DNA from: Burkholderia sp. OK233
Lineage (GTDB): Bacteria; Pseudomonadota; Gammaproteobacteria; Burkholderiales; Burkholderiaceae
DNA length: 64,000 nt
Assembly (NCBI RefSeq): GCF_900230185.1
Contig: NZ_OCSR01000001.1
Location: forward strand, 5,084,001-5,148,000
Direction: 5' to 3'
Shown here: positions 51,955 through 59,487 of the stretch, one piece after another
Numbering within the stretch: the stretch's first letter is position 1
Layout: each line of letters opens with the position of its first letter
Translations under genes and position numbers: made by a program
Notes under the pieces: model-generated
Databases searched by the model: none
Told to the model about the DNA's origin: nothing
Seen by the model: the letters and a program-made list of their open reading frames with translations, nothing else

Positions 51955-53913
51955 ATGACACGCATTCGTTCCGTCGGGATCTCCTCCGCATTGCTCGACA
52001 GGTGCGTGAAAGCCCTGTTGCTCATCGCACTCACAACAATCTTCGGCGCATTTTCCGGACTCGCCGACGCGCAAACGGCAGCCACGATCACCCTCGGTGG
52101 CACGAGTTTGTGTGCGGACGTCAACGCAGAATCGAAAACGCCTGGCGCCGCGGTGATTTCCTGGGCCTGCAACGGCGGCACAAATCAGAGCTGGGTGCCT
52201 ACACCTGCCGGCACCCAATATAAATTCATCAATCAGAACAGCAAGCTATGCATGGACGTGGCGGGAATCAGCCTGGATGCCGGCGCGGCCGTCGATCAAT
52301 GGACCTGCAACGGCCAGGCAAACCAAAGCTTCACGCTAACGCCGCAAAACAATGGCTTCGCGATCATCGCGGCAAACAGCGGCTTGTGTCTGGCCTCGGC
52401 GAGCCTGACCGCACAGGGTCCGCAGATCACGCAGCAGGCCTGCAACGGGACCGCGCTGCAAACCTGGCAGATCAGCGGCATGAGTGTGAAGACGCTGCCG
52501 TCGAAGTGGACCGCGCCGTACAACCTGACACTCGTTCCTGCGGCGGCGGCCAATCTTCCCGACGGGACCGTCGTGGTCTGGTCGGCTGATAGCCAGCTGG
52601 ATTTCACGTCGGGCGAGGTCACACCGGGCAACACGTATACGGCGATTTTCAATCCGGCGACAGGCACCAGCAAACAGGTGCTGGTGACCAATACCGGGCA
52701 CGATATGTTCTGCCCGGGCATTGTCAATCTCCCGGACGGCCGCGTTTTTGTGACCGGCGGCTCGAGCAGCGACAAGACGAGTTTCTACACGCCTTCAACC
52801 CACGCCTGGTCTTCCGGCGACCTGATGAATATTCCGCGCGGCTACCAGGGCAGCGTCACGTTGAGCAATGGCAACGTGTTCCTGGTGGGTGGCTCATGGA
52901 ATGGCGGCATGGGAGGCAAAACCGGTGAGACCTGGACATCGGGTTCGGGTTGGAAAGTCAATAGCGCAATCCTCGCCGACTACATCCTCACGAATGACGC
53001 GGCAGGCATTTTCCGCCAGGATAACCACGCGTGGTTGTTCGCGGTGTCCAACGGCCGGGTCTTCCACGCAGGACCCAGCAAGGCCATGCACTGGTTCGAT
53101 ACGGCGGGCGCCGGCAACGTGACTCCGGCCGGGAATCGGGGCAGCGACAACGACGCGATGAACGGCAACGCCGTCATGTACGACATCGGCAAAATTCTGG
53201 CCGTTGGCGGCGCGCCAAGCTACGAGCAATCCAATGCCATGTCGGATGCCACGCTTATCGATATCAATAGCGGCACGGCAATCGCTACGACGATCCATTC
53301 GATGAACTACCAGCGCGCCTTCAACAACAGTGTCGTGCTGCCGAACGGCCAGGTCGTGGTGGTGGGCGGTCAGGCCTTTGCCCAACCCTTCTCGGACGAT
53401 ACCGCGGTGCTGGCGCCGGAACTGTGGGACCCGACGACGAAGACTTTCTCGCTGCTCGCGCCTCAGGCCGTGCCGCGAACCTATCACAGCATTGCGCTGC
53501 TGCTGCCGGATGGACGCGTGCTAAGCGGCGGTGGCGGAGTGTGCGGCAACTGTTCGACCAATCACACCAATATCGAAATACTCACGCCGCCATATCTGCT
53601 CAATGCGGATGGGTCGGCGGCATCAAGGCCGACCATCAGTGCGGCGCCGACCGAGGCTCAACTCGGTACGTCGATCGCCGTGACCGCGAGCAGTGGGGTG
53701 AAGGCGTTCGCGCTGATGCGCCTGTCGTCGGTGACGCATTCGGTCAACAATGAGCAGCGGCGCGTGCCGGTGAGTTTTACGGTGGGCACGGCTGGCGAAT
53801 ATCTCGTGACCATTCCCTCCGATCCCGGTGTGGTGGTACCGGGCTACTACATGCTCTTCGCCCTGAACGCGAAGGGCGTGCCGAGCGTCTCACGCACGCT
53901 GCGCATTCCGTGA
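51955..53913 (+). CDS. Secreted galactose oxidase-like copper radical oxidase with ricin-type lectin domain
   Basis: 652 residues from ATG 51955. Signal peptide VKALLLIALTTIFGAFSGLADA. Residues ~45-175 form a ricin-B-type beta-trefoil with three Q-x-W-like repeats (QSW, QSF, QTW). Then comes the seven-bladed kelch domain, and a C-terminal DUF1929-type domain from ~550. Every catalytic residue of fungal galactose oxidase has a counterpart at nearly the same spacing: Cys253 (HDMFCPG) and Tyr297 (RGYQ), the cross-linked pair, 44 residues apart as in the fungal enzyme; Trp315 (GGSWNGG), the stacking residue; Tyr510-His511 (RTYHS); His595 (VTHSVN). It should oxidise a primary alcohol or aldehyde with a Cu-tyrosyl radical. 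The specific substrate is unknown. Confidence 0.92.
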   Translation: MTRIRSVGISSALLDRCVKALLLIALTTIFGAFSGLADAQTAATITLGGTSLCADVNAESKTPGAAVISWACNGGTNQSWVPTPAGTQYKFINQNSKLCMDVAGISLDAGAAVDQWTCNGQANQSFTLTPQNNGFAIIAANSGLCLASASLTAQGPQITQQACNGTALQTWQISGMSVKTLPSKWTAPYNLTLVPAAAANLPDGTVVVWSADSQLDFTSGEVTPGNTYTAIFNPATGTSKQVLVTNTGHDMFCPGIVNLPDGRVFVTGGSSSDKTSFYTPSTHAWSSGDLMNIPRGYQGSVTLSNGNVFLVGGSWNGGMGGKTGETWTSGSGWKVNSAILADYILTNDAAGIFRQDNHAWLFAVSNGRVFHAGPSKAMHWFDTAGAGNVTPAGNRGSDNDAMNGNAVMYDIGKILAVGGAPSYEQSNAMSDATLIDINSGTAIATTIHSMNYQRAFNNSVVLPNGQVVVVGGQAFAQPFSDDTAVLAPELWDPTTKTFSLLAPQAVPRTYHSIALLLPDGRVLSGGGGVCGNCSTNHTNIEILTPPYLLNADGSAASRPTISAAPTEAQLGTSIAVTASSGVKAFALMRLSSVTHSVNNEQRRVPVSFTVGTAGEYLVTIPSDPGVVVPGYYMLFALNAKGVPSVSRTLRIP

Positions 53914-54338
53914 TGGCATCACGGATCCGACGCTCGGCGATCGGCCTCGCGCTTTTCGCCGTGGCGTGTTTGACCAACGCTGCGCAGCCGTGTGAATCGG
54001 CTGATTTGGGCTGCGCGATTTTCAATGGGCAGCATGCGATCCCTGCGCATCTACGCGACGACGATCGTGCGTTGCCGGACTGGACAACCCGGTGCATCAA
54101 CTGCCACACCGGCAAAGAACCGGCGGCCGCCTTCGCCCCACCCTTGACGCCCAGCTATCTGCTTGATGCAATCAGCCGTCGAGGGGGACCGCCCAGTCGC
54201 TATAACCCGGACACCTTTTGCCGCGTGCTCAAGGACGGCGTCGATCCGGCCAGCGTCATGCTGCGCAAATCCATGCCCAACTATCAGATATCCAATACCG
54301 AGTGCGCAGCGCTTTGGCGTTTCATCACGAGCGGCTAG
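53913..54338 (+). CDS. Secreted mono-heme c-type cytochrome
   Basis: 141 residues from ATG 53913, whose A is the last base of the oxidase stop (TGATG); GTG 53910 is also possible. Signal peptide SAIGLALFAVACLTNAAQP. Heme motif CINCH (Cys61, Cys64, His65) and a likely axial Met121 in SMPNYQIS. Additional cysteines (CESADLGC, FCRVL, ECAAL) may form disulfides. It is translationally coupled to the copper radical oxidase, so it is a candidate electron acceptor that would let the oxidase work as a dehydrogenase, or a carrier toward the respiratory chain. That coupling is inference. Confidence 0.88.
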   Translation: MASRIRRSAIGLALFAVACLTNAAQPCESADLGCAIFNGQHAIPAHLRDDDRALPDWTTRCINCHTGKEPAAAFAPPLTPSYLLDAISRRGGPPSRYNPDTFCRVLKDGVDPASVMLRKSMPNYQISNTECAALWRFITSG

Positions 54339-54359
54339 TCGCGTAGCGACAGCCGCAAT

Positions 54360-54992
54360 CTAGCCGTTCTCCTGCTCCTTGAGCCGCTTGCGGTGAGCCG
54401 CGACCTTCGCGCGGTTACCGCAGATCGCCATGCTGCACCACCGGCGGGCGTGACCATGCGTGTGATCCGCAAACAGCAACGTGCATTTGGGGCCTTCGCA
54501 CGCTTTTACGTACGTGAAGTCCTCTTCACATACCAGCTTCGCCAACGCCTCGACGATGGGCATCAGTAGCGACTCCGCCGACTGCCAGCGCCGTTTCGCG
54601 CGAAGTTCAAAGCTCGCTACGCCGCCCGACGTGTTCGGAACGATTTCGCCATGCCGCTGATCCAGCTCGAGAAGCTGATTCAAGGGTTCGAGCTCACGTA
54701 GATCTTTGGCTGCGAGCGGCCGCCCTTTCCTTTTCCGCACAAATCCCCTGAACCACTCGCGCAATTCGCGCGCACGTGCCGCAACGTCGTCGAGTTCGGC
54801 CGGCGTTGAGCGAGTCCGTATCTCCTCGAGCGCCGCGCGCGGCACGAACCCGGTCTGGTCCAACCAGGCAAGCAAATCTTCGCCATCGCCGATCCAGTCG
54901 ACTGCTTCATCCACCGGCGTCGCGACCGAGTTCAGGAAATCCAGACCCGGCGCATCGGCCACCAGGATCGCGGGCATCTGACGGTAGTCCAT
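54360..54992 (-). CDS. CGNR zinc-finger (ABATE) transcriptional regulator
   Basis: 210 residues. The N-terminal ABATE domain begins LVADAPGLDFLNSVATP, and the C-terminal zinc finger is complete: CEGPKCTLLFADHTH, RRWCSMAICGNRAKVAAHRKR, with four Cys and the CGNR motif. Such proteins are stress- or aromatic-responsive regulators. It is divergent from the alpha/beta hydrolase gene at 55172; the 180-bp gap holds a GTAACCTG/CAGGTTAC inverted repeat that is its likely operator. It is probably a local regulator of the hydrolase-SDR genes. Confidence 0.88.
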   Translation of the reverse strand: MDYRQMPAILVADAPGLDFLNSVATPVDEAVDWIGDGEDLLAWLDQTGFVPRAALEEIRTRSTPAELDDVAARARELREWFRGFVRKRKGRPLAAKDLRELEPLNQLLELDQRHGEIVPNTSGGVASFELRAKRRWQSAESLLMPIVEALAKLVCEEDFTYVKACEGPKCTLLFADHTHGHARRWCSMAICGNRAKVAAHRKRLKEQENG

Positions 54993-55070
54993 TTCTCATG
55001 ACGAATATGAAGTGACGATGGATACATCGTAACCGCTAAAAATGCACTTGACAAGTTACATTGCTCGTTT

Positions 55071-55101
55071 GTAACCTGTATATACTAGTTTATCAGGTTA
55101 C
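55071..55101. promoter_or_regulatory. Inverted repeat between CGNR regulator and hydrolase genes
   Basis: GTAACCTG (55071-55078) and CAGGTTAC (55094-55101) are exact 8-bp inverted repeats over a 15-bp AT-rich spacer. An overlapping GTTACA/TGTAAC pair (55055-55060, 55070-55075) and a TTGACA hexamer at 55048-55053 lie just left. Likely operator/promoter of the divergent pair. Confidence 0.5.
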
Positions 55102-55171
55102 ATAGCGCACGAACATCGACGTGATGTCCGTGCATCACAAGCAGCATCCCATTCCTTTAAAGGAGCGAGAA

Positions 55172-55867
55172 ATGTCTATTGGCAATGTGAGCGCGGTGCT
55201 TGTGCACGGCGCGTGGGCAGATGGATCAAGCTGGAGCAAGGTCGTCGAACGCCTGAAGGCACAGGGCATCAACGCAGTAGCGGCGCCGTTGCCGCTGACC
55301 TCTTTGCATGACGACGTGGCCGCCCTCGACAGAACACTGGAACGCATCGAAGGCCCGGTCGTTCTTGCCGGACATGCGTACGCCGGCGCAGTGATCGGAT
55401 CGACGCGCGCCGACAACGTCAAAGCGCTGGTCTACGTCGCCGCGCTTGCGCCAGCCGAAGGCGAAACGGTGGGCGACGTGTTCTACCGCGGCGAAGCGCA
55501 TCCGCTGGCGCCCAAACTGTCACCGGATCAGCATGGCCTGATCTGGCTGCCCGAAGAGGCATTCGCAGCGGCGTTCGCGCAGAACGCCACCGCGCAGGAA
55601 CTGACGGTGCTCGGTGCGGTTCAACGTCCCATTTCAGTGTCGTGCATTGGCGAGCCAGTCGGACGCGCACTCTGGAAGGACCGGCCGAGCTGGTTCCTGA
55701 TCGCGGAGCAGGACCGGATGATCAGTCCCGACACACAACATTTCATGGCACAGCGCATGAACGCGCGCGTGCATTCACACCAGGTCGATCACACACCCAT
55801 CGTCACAGCGCCTGACGTCGTCACCGACGTGATCGTCGAAGCGATTCGAGCCGTCTCGGCCCGCTAG
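55172..55867 (+). CDS. Alpha/beta hydrolase-fold protein with Ala at the nucleophile position
   Basis: 231 residues from ATG 55172 with AAAGGAG upstream. The fold is clear: AVLVHGAWADGSSW oxyanion region, AVAAPLPLTSLHDDVAAL, and the nucleophile elbow LAGHAYAGAVI. In esterases the elbow is G-x-S-x-G; here the Ser is Ala69 (codon GCG), so a Ser-hydrolase reaction is not possible through this site. The final His (VDHTPI) is present. It may be a decarboxylase, lyase, binding protein or dead enzyme. It faces the CGNR regulator and precedes the hydrolase at 55951. Confidence 0.8.
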   Translation: MSIGNVSAVLVHGAWADGSSWSKVVERLKAQGINAVAAPLPLTSLHDDVAALDRTLERIEGPVVLAGHAYAGAVIGSTRADNVKALVYVAALAPAEGETVGDVFYRGEAHPLAPKLSPDQHGLIWLPEEAFAAAFAQNATAQELTVLGAVQRPISVSCIGEPVGRALWKDRPSWFLIAEQDRMISPDTQHFMAQRMNARVHSHQVDHTPIVTAPDVVTDVIVEAIRAVSAR

Positions 55868-55950
55868 GGATTACTCAAACCTGTCATGCCGACAGGCGCT
55901 CTTTTCGCCTGCCATTTCGAACACACCTCTACCCAACCGGGAGTCAACTC

Positions 55951-56805
55951 ATGTCCGCCATTTCCTATCGTTACGCTGACGTCGACCACGTCAAGGTGTT
56001 CTATCGCGAAGCGGGTCGTCCGACCGCGCCGAAACTGCTACTCCTCCATGGTTTTCCGAGTTCGAGCCACATGTTTCGAGACCTGATCCCGCTACTGGCC
56101 GAGCACTTCCATATCGTCGCGCCGGACCTGCCTGGCTTCGGCCAGTCGGACATGCCGAGCCGCGATACCTTCACGTACACATTCGACAACATCGCCACCG
56201 TGATCGAACGCTTCACCGAGCAGATCGGTTTCGACCGCTTTGCCATGTACGTATTCGACTACGGCGCGCCGACCGGCTTCCGGCTTGCACTCAGGCACCC
56301 CGAGCGGATCGCCGCGATCATCTCGCAGAATGGCAACGCATACGAAGAAGGCTTGAGCGAGGGCTGGAATCCGATCCGCGCTTACTGGCAGGATCCTTCA
56401 CAGGCGAATCGCGAGGCGCTTCGCGGCATGCTGACGCACGAAACGACCGTGTGGCAGTACACGCATGGCGTACAGGACGCGGCTTCCGTGTCGCCAGACG
56501 GCTACTCGCTTGACGAGTTCTATCTGAGCCGCCCGGGCGCGGACGAGATCCAGCTCGATCTGTTCGGCGACTACCGGAACAATGTCGCGTTGTATCCCGC
56601 ATTCCAGCAGTATTTCCGCAGCCACCAGCCGCCTTTGCTCGCCGTGTGGGGGAAGAACGATCCGTTTTTCCTGCCGGCCGGCGCCGAGGCGTTCAAGCGC
56701 GACATCCCGAATGCTGAGGTGCGCTTTTTCGATACCGGCCACTTCGCGCTGGAAACGCATGCGGCAGAGATTGCCGCGACCATTTCCGGATTTCTGATTC
56801 GCTGA
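55951..56805 (+). CDS. Alpha/beta hydrolase, haloalkane dehalogenase/epoxide hydrolase type
   Basis: 284 residues. Oxyanion motif LLLLHGFPSSSHMF, nucleophile elbow VFDYGAPTG with Asp103 replacing Ser, as in haloalkane dehalogenases and epoxide hydrolases, and the final DTGHFALETH with the catalytic His. LLAVWGKNDPFFLP supplies the usual acid loop. An Asp nucleophile implies an ester intermediate released by water: hydrolysis of an alkyl halide, epoxide or similar. Substrate unknown. It lies 83 bp downstream of the Ala69 hydrolase and 85 bp upstream of the SDR, probably one transcript. Confidence 0.88.
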   Translation: MSAISYRYADVDHVKVFYREAGRPTAPKLLLLHGFPSSSHMFRDLIPLLAEHFHIVAPDLPGFGQSDMPSRDTFTYTFDNIATVIERFTEQIGFDRFAMYVFDYGAPTGFRLALRHPERIAAIISQNGNAYEEGLSEGWNPIRAYWQDPSQANREALRGMLTHETTVWQYTHGVQDAASVSPDGYSLDEFYLSRPGADEIQLDLFGDYRNNVALYPAFQQYFRSHQPPLLAVWGKNDPFFLPAGAEAFKRDIPNAEVRFFDTGHFALETHAAEIAATISGFLIR

Positions 56806-56890
56806 CAGGCGAACGCAGCGTGGTGGTTGTCCGTTGAGTCGCTCGTTAAGCGACTCATCCAGTCCACTCCAGGAATGAAGGAGAAAGGAA

Positions 56891-57661
56891 ATGTCGAACA
56901 AGGTCGCAATCGTTACAGGTGCGAGCCAGGGTATCGGCCGTTCAACCGCCATCCGGTTGGCGCGAGACTTTGCATCGATCGTGGTGGTTGCGCGCAATCG
57001 TGAGAACCTCGCTCAGACCGCTGACGAAGTAAGAAAGGCTGGTGCCAAAGCCCTTTCAATCGACCTCGATCTGTCAGATCCGGAAGCTGCACAGAAGGTG
57101 GTCGATCAGACGCTGTCGGCGTTCGGCCAGATCGACGCGTTACTCAACATCGCGGGCGCGGTGCCGCAGATCGATGTCTTCGAGATGAGCGACGATCAAT
57201 GGGACCGCGGCTTCGCGCTGAAGCTGCACGGCGCGCGGCGATTGACGATCGCGGCATGGCCGTCGGTGAAGAAAAGCTCAGGATCGGTGGTGCTGATGTC
57301 GGGCAACTCGGCGCTGTTTCCCAAAGCACCCTACGCGGCCGTGGGCACGATCAACGCGGCGATTGTGGCGCTGGCGAAAGCCTTCTCGGACCGTGGGATT
57401 GCAGACGGCGTACAGGTCAATAGCGTACTGCCCGGCCCGGTGATGACCGGCCGCCGGCAATCCTATCTGGAACATTGGGCCCCGCTTCACAACATGACGG
57501 TCGAAGAAGCGACGGCGCGGTTTCCTGTCGAAGCGGGAATCGCTCGCTATGGAACGCCTGAGGAGATTGCCGAGCTGATGGCGTTCATCGTGTCGCCCGC
57601 GGCGCACTGGATGACGGGCTCGACGTTGAGGATGGACGGCGGCGAGGTCAAGTCGATCTGA
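56891..57661 (+). CDS. SDR-family protein lacking the catalytic Lys
   Basis: 256 residues from ATG 56891 (AGGAG-like site upstream). Cofactor motif IVTGASQGIG and LLNIAGAVPQ strand are normal, and the C-terminal WMTGSTLRMDGGE is typical. The active site differs: the Tyr-x-x-x-Lys motif reads YAAVG, with Gly in place of Lys (codon GGC), after MSGNSALFPKAP. Loss of the Lys usually kills classical SDR chemistry, although some divergent subfamilies keep a related AAVG pattern. NAD(P) binding may remain. It closes the presumed hydrolase operon. Confidence 0.8.
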   Translation: MSNKVAIVTGASQGIGRSTAIRLARDFASIVVVARNRENLAQTADEVRKAGAKALSIDLDLSDPEAAQKVVDQTLSAFGQIDALLNIAGAVPQIDVFEMSDDQWDRGFALKLHGARRLTIAAWPSVKKSSGSVVLMSGNSALFPKAPYAAVGTINAAIVALAKAFSDRGIADGVQVNSVLPGPVMTGRRQSYLEHWAPLHNMTVEEATARFPVEAGIARYGTPEEIAELMAFIVSPAAHWMTGSTLRMDGGEVKSI

Positions 57662-57697
57662 GCTGCCATCGAACTGACCGTTCGCAACCAGGCCCGG

Positions 57698-57729
57698 AGC
57701 GGACGCGCGCACGGCCTCGCGAGTCCGCT
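57698..57729. terminator. Hairpin between convergent SDR and VOC genes
   Basis: AGCGGAC (57698-57704) pairs exactly with GTCCGCT (57723-57729), and inner GCG/CGC bases extend the stem. It lies 37 bp after the SDR stop and 12 bp from the end of the convergent VOC gene. T-tract is minimal, so it may work in both directions weakly. Confidence 0.45.
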
Positions 57730-57740
57730 TGATGGAAGGG

Positions 57741-58115
57741 TCAGGCCTCGGGTTGGTGGCAAACTACTTCAATGTTGTGCCCGTCCGGACCAATCACGAA
57801 AGCTGCATAGTAGTTCGCGTGGTAGTGCGGGCGCAGACCCGGCGCACCATTGTCTTTAGCCCCCGTCTCCAAAGCCGCGCGATAGAAAGCTTCGACTTGC
57901 TGGCGATTGTCTGCGGTGAACGCCAGGTGAAGATGCGCCGGCTTCTCGTCAGTTTGGTACAGGCACAGTGAAGCCTTACCTGGCGGGCTAAGCTCGACGC
58001 CGTACGTCGGCGACCCCTCCCCGACAACAGCTACGCCGATCGGTTCGAGTGCCTTGACGAAGAACGCCTTGCTTGCTGCATAGTCGCTGACTCCGAATTT
58101 GACGTGGTCGAACAT
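57741..58115 (-). CDS. VOC-family protein (glyoxalase/bleomycin resistance fold)
   Basis: 124 residues from ATG 58115, with GGAG just upstream; the longer frame to 58298 would overlap the NnrU gene. VOC pattern: FDHVKFGVSDYAASKAFFVK, GVELSPPGKASLCLY, AHLHLAFTADNRQQVEAFY, GLRPHYHANYYAAFVIGPDGHNIEVVCH. Candidate metal ligands are His4, His in AHLHLAF and Glu near the end. The family covers glyoxalases, fosfomycin-resistance enzymes and extradiol dioxygenases; the specific reaction is not readable. It is divergent from NnrU. Confidence 0.85.
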   Translation of the reverse strand: MFDHVKFGVSDYAASKAFFVKALEPIGVAVVGEGSPTYGVELSPPGKASLCLYQTDEKPAHLHLAFTADNRQQVEAFYRAALETGAKDNGAPGLRPHYHANYYAAFVIGPDGHNIEVVCHQPEA

Positions 58116-58287
58116 GAGATCTCCTGAAGTGTGTGGGCCTGCGCGAGGCCCAACGTGATTTAGAAATCTTCGCGATGTTGCCACACGCAGCCGCAAGAAG
58201 GGAGAGCGTAAAGGAGTAATCTTCGGTACTGGAAATGGAACACGCGCAATACGGTCAGCCAGCGATATAACGTGAGGAGCCGGGCCA

Positions 58288-58980
58288 ATGGGAAGCACCA
58301 GCGCAGTTGCGGCGGCGGCAGTCGCCTTCGTGGGTAGTCACTTTGTCTTGTCCCATCCGCTGCGCAGGCGTCTGGTCAGCGCAATTGGCGAAACGGGGTT
58401 CCTGGGCGTCTATTCGCTGGTTGCCTTCGTGACGCTCGGCTGGTTGATCGCCGCCTACGTGAAGGCGCCTTTGACGGCGCCACTATGGCCGGTAGGAGGC
58501 GGGCTGTGGGCGGTTGCGACCGTGGTGATGCTGATTGCATCGATCCTCCTGATGGGCTCTCTGATCCGTAACCCGGCGCTGCCCACCGGCGGCCGGCCCG
58601 CTGCGTTCCCGGAAGCGGCGCTCGGCGTGTACGCCGTGACGCGCCACCCGATGATGTGGTCGTTCGTACTGTGGGGGCTGTGTCACATCGCTGTGTTCCC
58701 GGTGGCCAAGAGCAACATCGTTGCAACGGCTATCGTCGTTCTCGCGCTCGTCGGCGCTGCCTTGCAGGACCGGAAGAAAGAGCAGCTTCAGCCCGATCTC
58801 TGGCCTGAATGGGAGTCGAAAACGAGCTACCTGCCATTCGCGGCGATCGCCGCTGGCCGTGCGCGGCTGGGCGGGTTCGGCTTGCACGCGTTGTTGGGCG
58901 GTTTCGTTGTGTGGCTCGTCGCGACCTGGGCTCATATGCCGCTCACGGGTTGGGCCGCGGGCATCTGGCGCTGGCTGTAA
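58288..58980 (+). CDS. NnrU-family membrane protein
   Basis: 230 residues. NnrU pattern: VGSHFVLSHPLRRRLVSAIG at the N-terminus, GWLIAAYVKAPLTAPLW, and the central TRHPMMWSFVLWGLCHI motif with conserved His. About five or six transmembrane helices, ending in LHALLGGFVVWLVATWAHMPL. NnrU was named for linkage to nitric oxide reduction, but many members occur without denitrification genes and no nir/nor gene is near here; relatives act in isoprenoid or lipid methyl/isomerase chemistry. The role is therefore open. Confidence 0.85.
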   Translation: MGSTSAVAAAAVAFVGSHFVLSHPLRRRLVSAIGETGFLGVYSLVAFVTLGWLIAAYVKAPLTAPLWPVGGGLWAVATVVMLIASILLMGSLIRNPALPTGGRPAAFPEAALGVYAVTRHPMMWSFVLWGLCHIAVFPVAKSNIVATAIVVLALVGAALQDRKKEQLQPDLWPEWESKTSYLPFAAIAAGRARLGGFGLHALLGGFVVWLVATWAHMPLTGWAAGIWRWL

Positions 58981-59487
58981 ACGCGGCGTGGCCTGCAAGC
59001 CATAAACGCTTCAACAGCATCGGCATCGGCTACTCCCCGCTTGTCGGCAACGTTCGGCTTCTTGCCGGACTACTCCCGGCCCGCGTCCACCGCAAGCCGC
59101 GGCGGTGCAGCCACCCATCTTGACACTCACCTTTCATTCGATGAGCCCGGCACGGCATCCGGGACACTTTTCATTTCCCGCTGATATTTACATTCCCCGC
59201 TGATACTTTCATTTCTACGGCCGCCGCCACAGAGAACTCATCGACTCGCCCAAGCACGCAGCACACTGCAATGCAATCCGCAATCGCGCTGTTGCGAGGG
59301 TTATTTTCGAAAAGACAACATCGGCAACAAGCCGTCATACTCTGTCTCTTTATTGCGGTGGACGGTTTCGACCACGCAATCGGACAAACTGGCCAGACTC
59401 CAGATCGATGCATGACCGTCCGCCCCGTCTTTTCGACGGCAATTTCCGCGTAGCGCCACGCGCGGATCAAGTGGAGCGTATTTTGTA
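58981..59487. other. Intergenic region upstream of the sigma54 activator
   Basis: About 500 bp without a supported gene. It contains the near-identical 15-bp direct repeats at 59172-59205 and an imperfect palindrome, GTGGACGGTTTCGACCAC (59358-59375), which faintly resembles the GGACGA sites at the right edge. I see no clear -24/-12 promoter. Confidence 0.4.
59172..59205. repeat. 15-bp direct repeats upstream of the sigma54 activator
   Basis: CATTTCCCGCTGATA (59172-59186) and CATTCCCCGCTGATA (59191-59205) differ at one base and are 19 bp apart start to start. A related CATTCCCGCTG occurs at 63982-63992 after the operon. Possibly regulator sites. Confidence 0.4.

Noticed and set aside
59171..59470. 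99-codon leftward frame upstream of the sigma54 activator
   Set aside because: Cys/Ser-rich, no ribosome site of note, no family similarity, and it covers the direct repeats.
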